A stretch of DNA of 64,000 bases, taken from NCBI GenBank assembly GCA_937925715.1, contig CALAMG010000014.1, positions 1-64,000 of the forward strand, read 5' to 3'. Below the pieces are notes generated by a model. The model was not told the origin of the DNA and ran no database searches. It saw only the letters and a program-made list of their open reading frames with translations. The DNA is from an uncultured Collinsella sp. Lineage in GTDB: Bacteria > Actinomycetota > Coriobacteriia > Coriobacteriales > Coriobacteriaceae. Both the position numbers and the translations under genes were made by a program. This document shows, piece by piece, positions 8,611 to 18,084 of this stretch (its first letter is position 1; the number at the start of each line of letters is the position of its first letter).

Positions 8611-11274
8611 CTCTTGGACTTTAAGGGCCTCGGCCAGGCTGACGCGCTTGATAGAGCGCGTGTGTAGCAGCGCCACGACCAGGTAGGTCGCAAAGCCAAT
8701 GCCGACGCATGCAACCATGGACCAAGCGGGCACGTAGATCTCGATATTGCCGTTGTAGGCGAGCAGCATCGAGCGGAAGATGGCCGTGAGCGAGCCGATA
8801 ATGACCGGCAGACTCAACACGAGCGACGCCACCACGCACAGCGTGATCGAGCGGATGTACAGATGCGAGATCTCGCTATCGCGATAGCCAAAGACTTTCA
8901 TGTAGCTGATCGAACGGGCGCTGTGGTCGATCACAGCCTTGGTCAGAAGGTACATAAACAGCAGGAAGATAAACACCGCGAGCCCGATCATCATTCCGAT
9001 CATTTTGCTCATCATGTCGATGAACTGGTCGCCCACGGCGCGCATGTCGTCGGGTGTGGTGTCACCGGCAAAGTAGCGCGCGTCGAGGTCGAGCTTCTCG
9101 TTGCTCACATAGCCGTTAAAGTAGGCGGCGTCGTTGTCGAACAGCTCATTAAAGTCGTCGATACTCATATAGATATTCATGTCCGACTTGGAGCCCCAGG
9201 CACAGTCCTTGCCCGCGTACTCAAGGGAATAATGCTCGCCCTCGTACTTGTCGCCGAGCGTGACCTTCTGACCCTCGCTCCAGCCAAACTTATCGAGCAG
9301 ACCGCCGCCAAAGACGATGCGCCCATCGCCGACGTCCAGCCCTTTCCAATAGCGCGAATCGGTTGAAATGCCGTAGACGGAAATCGTCTCCTCGCCATTA
9401 CCATCGCCGCGGTCGTATTGCAGCTGGTAAACGGCATATTTCTCGGCCTGCTCGATTGCGCCCGCGCCGTTGTCGGTCGTATTGACCGGATGAACATCGT
9501 CGTTGTCGGTATCGATCTTCGAGGCCTTATCGATCAGGTCGATGGTCTCGTCGCGGTCGCAGCCGAGGGCATCGGCAAGATCGTCGAGGCGCGCGTAAAG
9601 TGCATCTTTCTTGTCCTGGACCTTGGCAAGCGCGTCCTGCGCTGCGGTCAGGCTCTCGGCAGACGGAGATGCGGTCGCAGCATCGGCTGCCGCCTGCGCC
9701 GCATCGGCCGCGTCGTCAAGCTCGTCATCGGCATCCTGGGCGGCGGTGAGGAGCGCGCCGTCAACCGACTGCAAGCGCTCGAGTGCCGACCACTGCTCAC
9801 GCTCCTCGGCAGTGCCCTCGAGCTCCAGTGGCGCCTTGAGCGTGTACTGGCGCTCGGCGACCAGGCTTGTCTCGAGGTTGTCCGCATAGTGCGTCATCGT
9901 GGGCAAAATCGCCAGGCCAAAGAGCAGTAGCAGCGACGCAAACGCGATGCCCACGAAGAGCGTGGCGAAGTTGCCCAGGTTGCGCAGGAAGATACGCAGG
10001 CGGAAGCGGGAAACAAAGCCCATGCGCTCCGACAGCTGCAGGCCGCGCTTGGTGCCAGACTTGCCGCTCGCCTCGTGGCGAAGAAACTGCAGCGGCGTCT
10101 TACCCATTTTGCGAAGCAGACCCACCAGCGTGATGAGGATGAGCGCGGCGGCGGGAACCACGGCGCACTTCACAAAGATCTCCCAGCTCCAGTACACCTG
10201 GAAGGGCGGCAGGCTGTACGAACCGTAATAGAGGCTGCGCATGGGCTCGGTAAAGAACACAACGCCGAGCGCAGTGCCCAAAAGCGCCGCGACCACGCCC
10301 ACGATGGCGGGAAGCGCGAGGTAGTGCAGCACGATCTCGCGTCGACGATAGCCGCTGGCGAGCAGCGTGCCGATGATGGCGCTCTCCTCCTCGATGGTGG
10401 CGTCGGTAAGGACCACAAAGACGAACGCCATGATCACGATGATGATGTCGAGCAGCGTCATCCACATCATGGAGTCGCCGTCTACGTCGTCGCGTGCGTA
10501 GCCAATGCCCTGGTTGGAATCGGCGTCGATGAGGTCATCCACGCGTGCATCGGCATCGGTCAGCGCCTTGACCATATCCTGCTCCGCATCGATGCGATCC
10601 GCGGTGGGGAGGTCGCAATCGGTAAAGATAAAGGAATAGGTGTAGGCAGGCGCGCCACCGGCGTCCTCAAGCGCGGCAAAGCCGGCGTCGGTGACCTCGG
10701 CCACGCCGTACGTGATGGTGTTCACCGTAAAGTCCGAATTGTTGAGGAACAGCGCCTGGCTATCGGGCTGGGTCATGATGCCGCAGATGGTGTAGGTGCG
10801 ACCCTCGAGCTCGACTCTATCGCCCACGGACAGGTTGTTATTGGTGGCAAAGACACGGTCGATGGCCACCTCGTCATCCGTCTTGGGCTCCTTGCCCTCA
10901 CAGTAGGACGCGATATCGACCTTGGTGCGGTGCGCATAGGTGCGCAGCGTGCGCTTGGTGCCGTCGTCGCCGGCGGTCTTTTTTATGATGGCGTCGATGG
11001 AGAAATTCTTGTAGAGCGTGACGCCGCCGACGTCGTCGGCCGCGTCCTCGGCGGCCTTGAGTTGATCGTCGGTAGCCTCGAAGGAGGTGGTCACGCGGCC
11101 GTCCTCAATCGTGTACGCATTGCGCATGTCGTCGATAAGGCAACCGATGGAATGCGCCGCGAGCAAAAAGCCCGAGGTGAGAGCGATGCTTCCGCACATA
11201 AGCAAAAAGATTCCCAGGTACTTGCCGATATTGCGGCGCAGCTCGCGCGGGAGACGTTTTGCGAGAGGTGTCAT
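8608..11274 (-). CDS. ABC transporter permease, FtsX/MacB type, large
   Basis: An 888-residue permease with an N-terminal membrane helix (about 17-40), a large extracellular MacB-PCD-like domain (about 45-250), three helices (about 275-405, first FtsX domain) and another helix near 430-455. A long extracellular insert follows, with an Ala/Asp-rich coiled coil (about 500-580), then three C-terminal helices (about 755-880, second FtsX domain). Duplicated FtsX architecture is typical of exporters or mechanotransmission complexes working with a LolD-like ATPase. ATG 11274 lies 8 bases past the stop of that ATPase gene; a TTG at 11289 is an alternative. Confidence 0.85.
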   Translation of the reverse strand: MTPLAKRLPRELRRNIGKYLGIFLLMCGSIALTSGFLLAAHSIGCLIDDMRNAYTIEDGRVTTSFEATDDQLKAAEDAADDVGGVTLYKNFSIDAIIKKTAGDDGTKRTLRTYAHRTKVDIASYCEGKEPKTDDEVAIDRVFATNNNLSVGDRVELEGRTYTICGIMTQPDSQALFLNNSDFTVNTITYGVAEVTDAGFAALEDAGGAPAYTYSFIFTDCDLPTADRIDAEQDMVKALTDADARVDDLIDADSNQGIGYARDDVDGDSMMWMTLLDIIIVIMAFVFVVLTDATIEEESAIIGTLLASGYRRREIVLHYLALPAIVGVVAALLGTALGVVFFTEPMRSLYYGSYSLPPFQVYWSWEIFVKCAVVPAAALILITLVGLLRKMGKTPLQFLRHEASGKSGTKRGLQLSERMGFVSRFRLRIFLRNLGNFATLFVGIAFASLLLLFGLAILPTMTHYADNLETSLVAERQYTLKAPLELEGTAEEREQWSALERLQSVDGALLTAAQDADDELDDAADAAQAAADAATASPSAESLTAAQDALAKVQDKKDALYARLDDLADALGCDRDETIDLIDKASKIDTDNDDVHPVNTTDNGAGAIEQAEKYAVYQLQYDRGDGNGEETISVYGISTDSRYWKGLDVGDGRIVFGGGLLDKFGWSEGQKVTLGDKYEGEHYSLEYAGKDCAWGSKSDMNIYMSIDDFNELFDNDAAYFNGYVSNEKLDLDARYFAGDTTPDDMRAVGDQFIDMMSKMIGMMIGLAVFIFLLFMYLLTKAVIDHSARSISYMKVFGYRDSEISHLYIRSITLCVVASLVLSLPVIIGSLTAIFRSMLLAYNGNIEIYVPAWSMVACVGIGFATYLVVALLHTRSIKRVSLAEALKVQE

Positions 11275-11282
11275 GGCGCCGC

Positions 11283-11996
<714 letters not shown>

Positions 11997-12090
11997 GGTA
12001 TCCCCCACTGTTAGCCTCATACTACTTTATGAGCGTAATAGTAAACCTTGGCGAACTATTTTGGAGCGAGGCTTGGGATTTATTTCAGAC

Positions 12091-12119
12091 TGGTCATTGG
12101 GGACGTTCTTAAATGACCA
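12091..12119. repeat. REP-like GGGGAC palindrome
   Basis: TGGTCATT/AATGACCA stem around GGGGACGTTCTT. Compared with the 8582 copy, the stem has compensatory base changes. It lies just past the stop of the ABC-2 permease gene at 12125. Confidence 0.75.
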
Positions 12120-12124
12120 GGTGG

Positions 12125-13330
12125 CTAAGCACGGGATTTGGTGCGCGAGAGGGCTAGGCCTACGGCGGCGATGGCCGCGGCAAAGAGCACCGTGACGCCC
12201 AGGTCGCAGGCGATGTCACCCAGCACGGCGGACGTCAAATCCGAGGCAAGCGCCTTGCCGATCGCGTCGTTCACCCAATATGTCGGCACAAAGTGCGCCA
12301 CGGTCTGCACGGCCGATCCCATGAGCGACAGCGGCATCCAGGCGCCGCCCAAAAACGTCATGAGCATGCCAAGCAGGTTGCCCACACCGTTGAGCAGCTC
12401 CTCGCGCGCGCCCAGACTCGAAAGGGCAAAGCCAACGGCCAGTGGCGTGCATGCCAGGGCAAACGTCGCCGCCAGTGCCAGGCACACATGCCCCACGCCG
12501 ACCTCGGCGACCGCGCCGGCAAAGCCCACGACGCCCATCATGCTCGACACAAACCAGATGCAGACGGTGAGTACGGCGGCGGCCGCAAACACGGCAAGCG
12601 AACGCTGGCGCTCAGAGATTGGGCCGGCATCCATACGACGCACGCGCTCGGGCTCGTTCATGCCCGAGAACACCAGCCCCACCGACACGATGACCGACGA
12701 GATAATCGCGTACGCACCAAAGTTGAAGTACGACTCGAGCGTGGCGGCGGCCGTCGAGTCGACCTTGACCCGCTCGATCTCGACCTCGGCACGCTCGGCA
12801 GCGGCATGTTCGGCAGCCTTGGCAACGTCACCGTTGGAGGCAGTGGGCTCAAGCGCCGCCGCAGCGCCCGCGAGTGAGATCCAGCGCGAGGCCTCGGCAG
12901 ACGAAAGCGCCGCCGCCATGGTGCCAGCGCCGTAGGTCACATCGAGCTTGGGCAGGGACTCCCCCGCGCGGGCGGCTGCAACGAGGTCGCCCTCAAACCC
13001 CTCCGGGATAAAGAACACGCAGTCGGCACTGCCCTTGGCGCTGTTGCTCTTGGAGAGCGCGTCCGCAAGGTCGTAGGTGTCGTCGTCGACGCCCGTGACC
13101 AGCTCAAAGCGCGAACCCAGATGCTTGGTAAGCGCACGCGAAAGATCGCTGTCGTCGCGATCGACCACGATCACGTTGGCATCGTAGGGCTTGTACTCGG
13201 TGAGCTGCGACGAGTTCCAGCTCACCGATGCCGCGATAAACACACCCATGAGCGAGATGAACACCGTGTAGATGAGCAGATAGAGCGGGTGTGCGAGCGC
13301 CATGCGAAGCGCAGTCTTAAAGGTGCTCAT
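12125..13330 (-). CDS. ABC-2 type transporter permease
   Basis: A 401-residue permease with an N-terminal helix (about 18-38), an extracellular domain (about 40-205), then about five helices clustered at the C-terminus (about 215-395), the ABC2_membrane_3 layout of drug/lipid exporters. Third gene of the exporter operon; its start overlaps the preceding permease gene by 14 bases. ATG 13330 was chosen for its AAGGAG SD. The extracellular part is Ala-rich. Confidence 0.85.
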   Translation of the reverse strand: MSTFKTALRMALAHPLYLLIYTVFISLMGVFIAASVSWNSSQLTEYKPYDANVIVVDRDDSDLSRALTKHLGSRFELVTGVDDDTYDLADALSKSNSAKGSADCVFFIPEGFEGDLVAAARAGESLPKLDVTYGAGTMAAALSSAEASRWISLAGAAAALEPTASNGDVAKAAEHAAAERAEVEIERVKVDSTAAATLESYFNFGAYAIISSVIVSVGLVFSGMNEPERVRRMDAGPISERQRSLAVFAAAAVLTVCIWFVSSMMGVVGFAGAVAEVGVGHVCLALAATFALACTPLAVGFALSSLGAREELLNGVGNLLGMLMTFLGGAWMPLSLMGSAVQTVAHFVPTYWVNDAIGKALASDLTSAVLGDIACDLGVTVLFAAAIAAVGLALSRTKSRA

Positions 13331-14504
13331 AGCGACTCCTTCCAAAGATCAGCGTGGCGGTGGCAACGAACAGCAGCGCCATCAGGACGAGCGCGCCGGC
13401 GCGAACGGCAAAGGGGCCCAGGTCCTCAAAGAAATACAGGCGGTTGAACATGTCGCAGATAAGCTTGACGGGGTTGAGCCAGCACTCGGTCGGACAGGCG
13501 CGGGCGACGTCGTCGGCAAGCGCCATCGCCGGCTCGCCGTAGAGGCCGGCGAACAAGGCGCACGTGGTAGCAAAGCCCGTAAGGATGCCGGACTTGGACG
13601 CCTTGCCGCCCTTAACGGGAAGCGTGCCCACAAAGAGCCCCAGGCCCGTGGCGGCAAGCGCGGAAGCGGCACCGCCCACCAGACACAGCCCCTCGCGCCC
13701 GCCAAAGTCGACGCCCACGACCAGGCGCACGTAGCCGATCGCGATTGCCATCGAGGCAAAGGAGACCAGCCACGAACCGACAAAGATGCCGGCCAGCGAC
13801 GCTGTCTTGGAAAGGCCGCCCACGCAGCGACGTGCGCCAAGACCAGACAGATTGGGTTGCAAATCGACGACGCTCAAGGCGGCAAACTCGGCAGACATCA
13901 TCGCGACCAGGCCAAAGAGCGCGTAGTAGTAGATGACCGTGCCGTCGGGCGTGGTGCGTGTCAGGCTCACGCGACGGGTGCCGCCCTCGAGCGACAGGGC
14001 GCGCGCAACCGCCTCCGGGTCGGCGAGCGCCGCCGGGTTGTCCTGGGCAATCTGGGACATGAGCTCGGCGTTTTGCGTATACGAGCTTGCCACCGTCTCC
14101 AGAATGCTGCGGTCGGTGAGCACCGATGAGGCACGCGAGCTGTCGTAGCTCGATAGCAGCGTGAGCTTGGGTGCGCCTTCGGCGTCAACCGTATAGATGC
14201 CCGCGACCTCGCCAGCCTTAAGCGCACGGTTCGCATCGGCTGCGTCGTCGCACTCGTGGATCTCGAGCAGTTGGTCGTCGCCCTCCTCGTCGAGCGACGT
14301 CGCCACGTCCTTAAAGGTCGAGGCGTCCCAGGCCTCGTCCGCCACGACGGCAACCGGCACCGGGTCGACCGTGCCGCCGGAGCTGAGGTTCGCAAACATA
14401 AACATGAACATCGTCGAAAGCGCAATGGGAAAGATCGCGCCCCAGACCCATGTACTCGGTCGACGCAGTAGCGTCTTGACCGTGATAATGATGGTGTTGA
14501 ACAT
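13317..14504 (-). CDS. ABC-2 type transporter permease
   Basis: A 395-residue permease with the same layout as its downstream neighbour: helix at about 20-40, extracellular region about 45-215, then about six helices to the end. The two permeases probably form a heterodimer served by the ATPase encoded 10 bases upstream. Substrate unknown; the operon's position opposite a two-component system suggests export of an antimicrobial or envelope-active compound. Confidence 0.85.
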   Translation of the reverse strand: MFNTIIITVKTLLRRPSTWVWGAIFPIALSTMFMFMFANLSSGGTVDPVPVAVVADEAWDASTFKDVATSLDEEGDDQLLEIHECDDAADANRALKAGEVAGIYTVDAEGAPKLTLLSSYDSSRASSVLTDRSILETVASSYTQNAELMSQIAQDNPAALADPEAVARALSLEGGTRRVSLTRTTPDGTVIYYYALFGLVAMMSAEFAALSVVDLQPNLSGLGARRCVGGLSKTASLAGIFVGSWLVSFASMAIAIGYVRLVVGVDFGGREGLCLVGGAASALAATGLGLFVGTLPVKGGKASKSGILTGFATTCALFAGLYGEPAMALADDVARACPTECWLNPVKLICDMFNRLYFFEDLGPFAVRAGALVLMALLFVATATLIFGRSRYEHL

Positions 14505-14513
14505 GGCCGCCTC

Positions 14514-15452
14514 CTAGTCGCGTAGCTCGCGGCCGGTGATCTCGAGGAACACGTCGTTGAGCGTGGGCGGCTCGCTCCACACGCGGCCGAGCGCCACGTC
14601 GGCGGCGCGCAGCGTGTCAAGGATATCGACCAAGTTGTGCGGGCTCGCTTCGCAGGTGCAGACGAGCTCGCCGCCGGACAGCTCAACCGAAAGCACGTGC
14701 TCGAGGGCGCGCAGCCGCTCGACCGTGGCGGTCTCGACGGCGCCCACCTCGACGGTCACGCGCTCGCCCATCTGAATCATGCGCTTGAGCTCGTCGTTAG
14801 TGCCCTGCGCCAGCACGCGCCCGCCGTCCATGATCATGATGCGGCTGCAAATCTGCTCGACTTCCTCCATGTAATGGCTGGTATACACCACCGTGGCGCC
14901 CTCGTCGCGCAGGCGGCAGATGCCCTCCAGGATGGCGTTGCGGCTCTGCGGGTCGACCGCCACCGTGGGCTCGTCAAAAAAGATGAGCTCGGGCTTGTGC
15001 GCGATACCGCAGGCGATGTTGAGGCGACGCGCCAGGCCGCCCGAGAGCTTGCCGGGGCGGAACTTGGTAAAGTCACCCAGCCCGACAAAGTCAATCGCCT
15101 CGTCCACCAGCGCACGGCGACGCTTGCGATCGTTAACGTAGAGGCTGCAGAAATAGTCGATGTTCTCACGCACGGTGAGCTCGTCGAACACCGCCACCTG
15201 CTGTGGCACCACGCCGATGCGGCGCTTGAGGTCATAGCGGGCGGGCGTCATGGGCTCGCCGAACAGCTCGATGGTGCCTTTGTCGTAGGCGAGCAGCTGC
15301 AGAATGCAGTTGATGGATGTGGTCTTGCCCGAGCCGTTGGGGCCCAGCAGGCCAAAGATCTCGCCAGGGGCGATGCTCAGGTTAAAGTGGTCGAGCGCGA
15401 TAAGATCGTCGTAGCGCTTGACGAGGTTTTCGACGTGGACGATGTCTGTCAT
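14514..15452 (-). CDS. ABC transporter ATP-binding protein (drug exporter type)
   Basis: A 312-residue ATPase. Walker A GPNGSGKT, signature LSGGLARR (the usual Gln is replaced), Walker B LIFFDEPT and the H-loop in VYTSHYMEE. A C-terminal extension (about 225-310, DUF4162-like) is typical of daunorubicin/bacitracin-type exporters. ATG 15452 follows AAGGGG. First gene of a three-gene operon transcribed away from the histidine kinase gene. Confidence 0.88.
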   Translation of the reverse strand: MTDIVHVENLVKRYDDLIALDHFNLSIAPGEIFGLLGPNGSGKTTSINCILQLLAYDKGTIELFGEPMTPARYDLKRRIGVVPQQVAVFDELTVRENIDYFCSLYVNDRKRRRALVDEAIDFVGLGDFTKFRPGKLSGGLARRLNIACGIAHKPELIFFDEPTVAVDPQSRNAILEGICRLRDEGATVVYTSHYMEEVEQICSRIMIMDGGRVLAQGTNDELKRMIQMGERVTVEVGAVETATVERLRALEHVLSVELSGGELVCTCEASPHNLVDILDTLRAADVALGRVWSEPPTLNDVFLEITGRELRD

Positions 15453-15651
15453 GAGGCGCCCCTTCTGTTGATTGCGGCCCGGTACGATTGCATCATCGCA
15501 GGAGCCGCCGGCGCGCACCAGTGAGCTTTGTCACGAGTGCGAGGGGGCGGAGGCGAAACCCCCGCTCGCGCGAGCAATCGACGCCGCTTTGCCGCGCGGG
15601 AAGAATGTCACGGTTGCCCCGGGCGGCGCCTCCCCCGCGCGCAGCATCGCG

Positions 15652-15657
15652 TACAAT
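15652..15657 (+). promoter_or_regulatory. candidate -10 box of the kinase gene
   Basis: TACAAT ends 6 bases before the ATG at 15664. No ribosome-binding site lies between them and no good -35 box is seen 16-18 bp upstream. If used, the transcript would be leaderless. Confidence 0.35.
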
Positions 15658-15663
15658 ACCCGT

Positions 15664-16809
15664 ATGAACAGGCTTTTCGACAAATCGATTGTATTGGCGT
15701 GCTGTATCGCAGCCGCTCTGGGCCTTGCTGTGGACGCTCGCCTGGTCGCGGCGTTTTGCCTTGGCGTTATTGCCACCTCGCTGGCCGAGGTCGCACAGGG
15801 GGAACGCACACGCCGTGTAAGCAAGGCCGCGAGTTACGCTTACATCATCGCGGCCGTCTTTGCGCCGCCGTTTGTGCCGTTTGCGCCTCTCGCCCTCTAT
15901 GACATTGCGCGGCGCGTGCGCCGTGAACACGTTTGGGTCGCGTTGGGCATTGGCGTCGCCTTTGTCTTCGCACTCGTCGCGGACCTACGCGCCGACGCGT
16001 TCACCGCCCGAACGCTTCTACTGACCGCCATCCTTTCAGTTGCCGCCACCTTGTTATCGCTACGTACCGCCCAGTTGGAGCGCGAGCAGCAGCGCATGCG
16101 CCGCATCCGCGACGAGCTGCAGGAACGAGCTCTCGCGCTCGAAGCGCGCAACCGCGACCTTGCCGATCGCCAGGACTACGAAGTCGAGCTCGCGACACTC
16201 GCCGAACGCGCCCGTATCGCGCGCGAGATCCACGATAACGTCGGCCACCAGCTCACGCGCGCCTCGCTGCAGACCGAGGCCCTGCGCGTCGTGCACGCCG
16301 ACGAGCCCAGGGTTGCCGCCGATTTCGCCGACGTCAAACGCACGGTTGACGAGGCGCTCCAGCTTGTGCGCACCAGCGTCCACGCGCTCAACGACAACGC
16401 CGTCGACCTTTCCGTGCAGCTCGAACGCATTGTCGAAGGCGCGCGCTCGGACGGCGGTCCGCAGATTGAGCTTGAAGTTATGGCCGAGCATGCACCCGCA
16501 AACGTCGCCAACTGCTTTGCGGCGGTCCTGCGCGAGGCGCTCTCCAACACCATGCGCCACGCTTGCGCCCATGCTGTCACTGTACGATGCATGGAGCATC
16601 CGTCGTTTTACCAGCTCATCGTTACCGACGATGGCACGGGCGGGGTCCAAGCAAGCAGCCGCAGCGCCGCGGAGGGCATGGGGCTCGCCTCCATGCGCGA
16701 GCGCATCGAGGCGCTTGGTGGCACCTTCACCGCCGGCCCGCGTGCCAGCGCCGGCGGCTGGCGCGTGTTTGCCACCGTTCCCAAACAGCAAGGAGATGAG
16801 GGCCGATGA
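15664..16809 (+). CDS. sensor histidine kinase (HisKA_3/NarX-LiaS type)
   Basis: A 381-residue kinase. About four N-terminal hydrophobic segments (about 8-120) have little extracellular sequence, suggesting intramembrane sensing. A coiled coil with many Arg/Glu residues follows (about 130-180), then the phospho-acceptor His in REIHDNVGHQL and a HATPase_c domain with an N-box in REALSNTMRHA and a G-box in GTGG. Its gene overlaps the response regulator gene (ATGA). Divergent from the ABC-2 exporter operon, which it probably controls. Confidence 0.88.
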   Translation: MNRLFDKSIVLACCIAAALGLAVDARLVAAFCLGVIATSLAEVAQGERTRRVSKAASYAYIIAAVFAPPFVPFAPLALYDIARRVRREHVWVALGIGVAFVFALVADLRADAFTARTLLLTAILSVAATLLSLRTAQLEREQQRMRRIRDELQERALALEARNRDLADRQDYEVELATLAERARIAREIHDNVGHQLTRASLQTEALRVVHADEPRVAADFADVKRTVDEALQLVRTSVHALNDNAVDLSVQLERIVEGARSDGGPQIELEVMAEHAPANVANCFAAVLREALSNTMRHACAHAVTVRCMEHPSFYQLIVTDDGTGGVQASSRSAAEGMGLASMRERIEALGGTFTAGPRASAGGWRVFATVPKQQGDEGR

Positions 16810-17435
16810 GGCTCATCGTTGTCGACGACGACCGCTTGGTGGTCGATTCGCTCAAGATTATCCTGGGCGCCCAGCCGCAGATCGAGGTAGTGGGCACCGG
16901 CGCCAACGGCAACGATGCGGTTTCGCTCTATGCCGAACACGCGCCCGATATCGCACTGCTCGACATCCAGATGCCGGGGCGCGACGGACTTTCGGCCGCA
17001 CGCGAGATCCTTGAGCGCGACCCTGCGGCGCGCGTGGTGTTTCTGACGACGTTCTCGGATGACGAGTACATTGTGTCGGCGCTCAAGCTGGGCGCCCGCG
17101 GTTACCTGATCAAGACCGATGTCGCCGCCATTCCGCCAGCGCTGGCGCAGGTCATGGACGGCAAACGCGTGCTCGAGGGCAAGGCGATCGAGGATATCAA
17201 CTTTGATGGGGCGGGCGTCGAAGCCGGCACGACCCGCCGGCCCGCGGCTTTTGTCAGCCTGACCGACCGCGAGTTCGAAGTCGCAGAGCTCATCGCCCGT
17301 GGCCTCGACAACAAGGAGATTGCCGCCACGGCATACATGGGCGAAGGCACCGTGCGCAACCACATCAGCTCGATCCTTGCCAAAATGGGCCTACGCAACC
17401 GCACGCAGATCGCCATCGCCTACCTGCGAGGGTAA
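16806..17435 (+). CDS. LuxR/NarL-family response regulator
   Basis: A 209-residue regulator. The receiver domain (1-120) keeps the acidic pair VDDD, the phospho-Asp in ALLDIQMPGRDG, the Thr in LTTF and the Lys in IKTD. The C-terminal LuxR HTH (about 145-207) contains LTDREFEVAELIARGLDNKEIA. The start codon overlaps the stop of the kinase gene, so the two are translationally coupled. Likely target: the divergent ABC exporter operon. Confidence 0.92.
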   Translation: MRLIVVDDDRLVVDSLKIILGAQPQIEVVGTGANGNDAVSLYAEHAPDIALLDIQMPGRDGLSAAREILERDPAARVVFLTTFSDDEYIVSALKLGARGYLIKTDVAAIPPALAQVMDGKRVLEGKAIEDINFDGAGVEAGTTRRPAAFVSLTDREFEVAELIARGLDNKEIAATAYMGEGTVRNHISSILAKMGLRNRTQIAIAYLRG

Positions 17436-17495
17436 TTACCCAATGGCCGGACACTCCGACGTAGCAAAATGGCTGCCACCGATTTAATGCCATTT

Positions 17496-17649
17496 CAAAA
17501 CTATGCCGGTTTACTACGATAAAAACGTGGTCGCCGATCACGCGCGGCTTTTTCGCAAAACTGTGAGCCGTCTACCTGCGGTTTTTGTATTGCCAAATGC
17601 GGTGTGGTTGAGAGTAGGCGATTTATCGTAGTAAACCGGCATAGTTTTG
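17496..17649. repeat. intergenic inverted-repeat element C
   Basis: Perfect 28-bp arms (17496-17523 and 17622-17649) contain TATGCCGGTTTACTACGATA and its complement, and enclose a 98-bp spacer. It lies between the convergent response regulator and hydrogenase genes. No coding capacity was found inside. Confidence 0.85.
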
Positions 17650-17664
17650 TTCGCAGCAGCATAA

Positions 17665-17714
17665 CCGCGCGTTTAAGCGCGGGGCCGGTGGGGCATTTTT
17701 GCCCCACCGGCCCC
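17665..17714. terminator. two adjacent strong hairpins
   Basis: CCGCGC/GCGCGG (17665-17682) and a 14-bp perfect GC-rich stem with a five-T loop (17681-17714). They lie between convergent genes. There is no clear T-run on either side, so this is a probable but not typical terminator. Confidence 0.5.
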
Positions 17715-17735
17715 TATTCCAGCTCTATTCCAGCG

Positions 17736-18077
17736 CTACTCCGGCTTAGTTTCTACCGTGGGAGTTTTATCCGCCGCAACTGGAGTGCGGGCGGTATCCA
17801 TAGTCAGGCAGTGCTTGGGACAGCTTTCGATGCACTCGCCGCACACCACGCAGGCGTACGGGTCAATCGACCAGGTGCCGCCTTTGCGATCGACCGCGAG
17901 CGCGCCCGCCGGGCAGCGACGCGCGCACATGCCGCAGCAAATGCACACGTCCATGTCGTTAACGATATGTCCGCGCAAGCGCTCGGGCGTCGTCAGTTTC
18001 TCCTGCGGATAGCACACCGTGACCGGCTGCTTGACCATAGAGCCCAAGGCCGTCTTGGCAAATGTCAGTAAACTCAT
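17736..18077 (-). CDS. echF: group 4 hydrogenase 2x4Fe-4S ferredoxin subunit
   Basis: A 113-residue protein similar to NuoI/EchF. Two CxxCxxCxxxC sets, CICCGMCARRC (about 45-55) and CVVCGECIESC (about 75-85), each followed by Pro, ligate two 4Fe-4S clusters that pass electrons from ferredoxin towards the small subunit. The last 25 residues are a Thr/Pro/Ala tail. Last gene of the five-gene operon, 7 bases after the large-subunit gene, with GAAAGG SD. Confidence 0.85.
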   Translation of the reverse strand: MSLLTFAKTALGSMVKQPVTVCYPQEKLTTPERLRGHIVNDMDVCICCGMCARRCPAGALAVDRKGGTWSIDPYACVVCGECIESCPKHCLTMDTARTPVAADKTPTVETKPE

Positions 18078-18084
18078 GCCGCGC

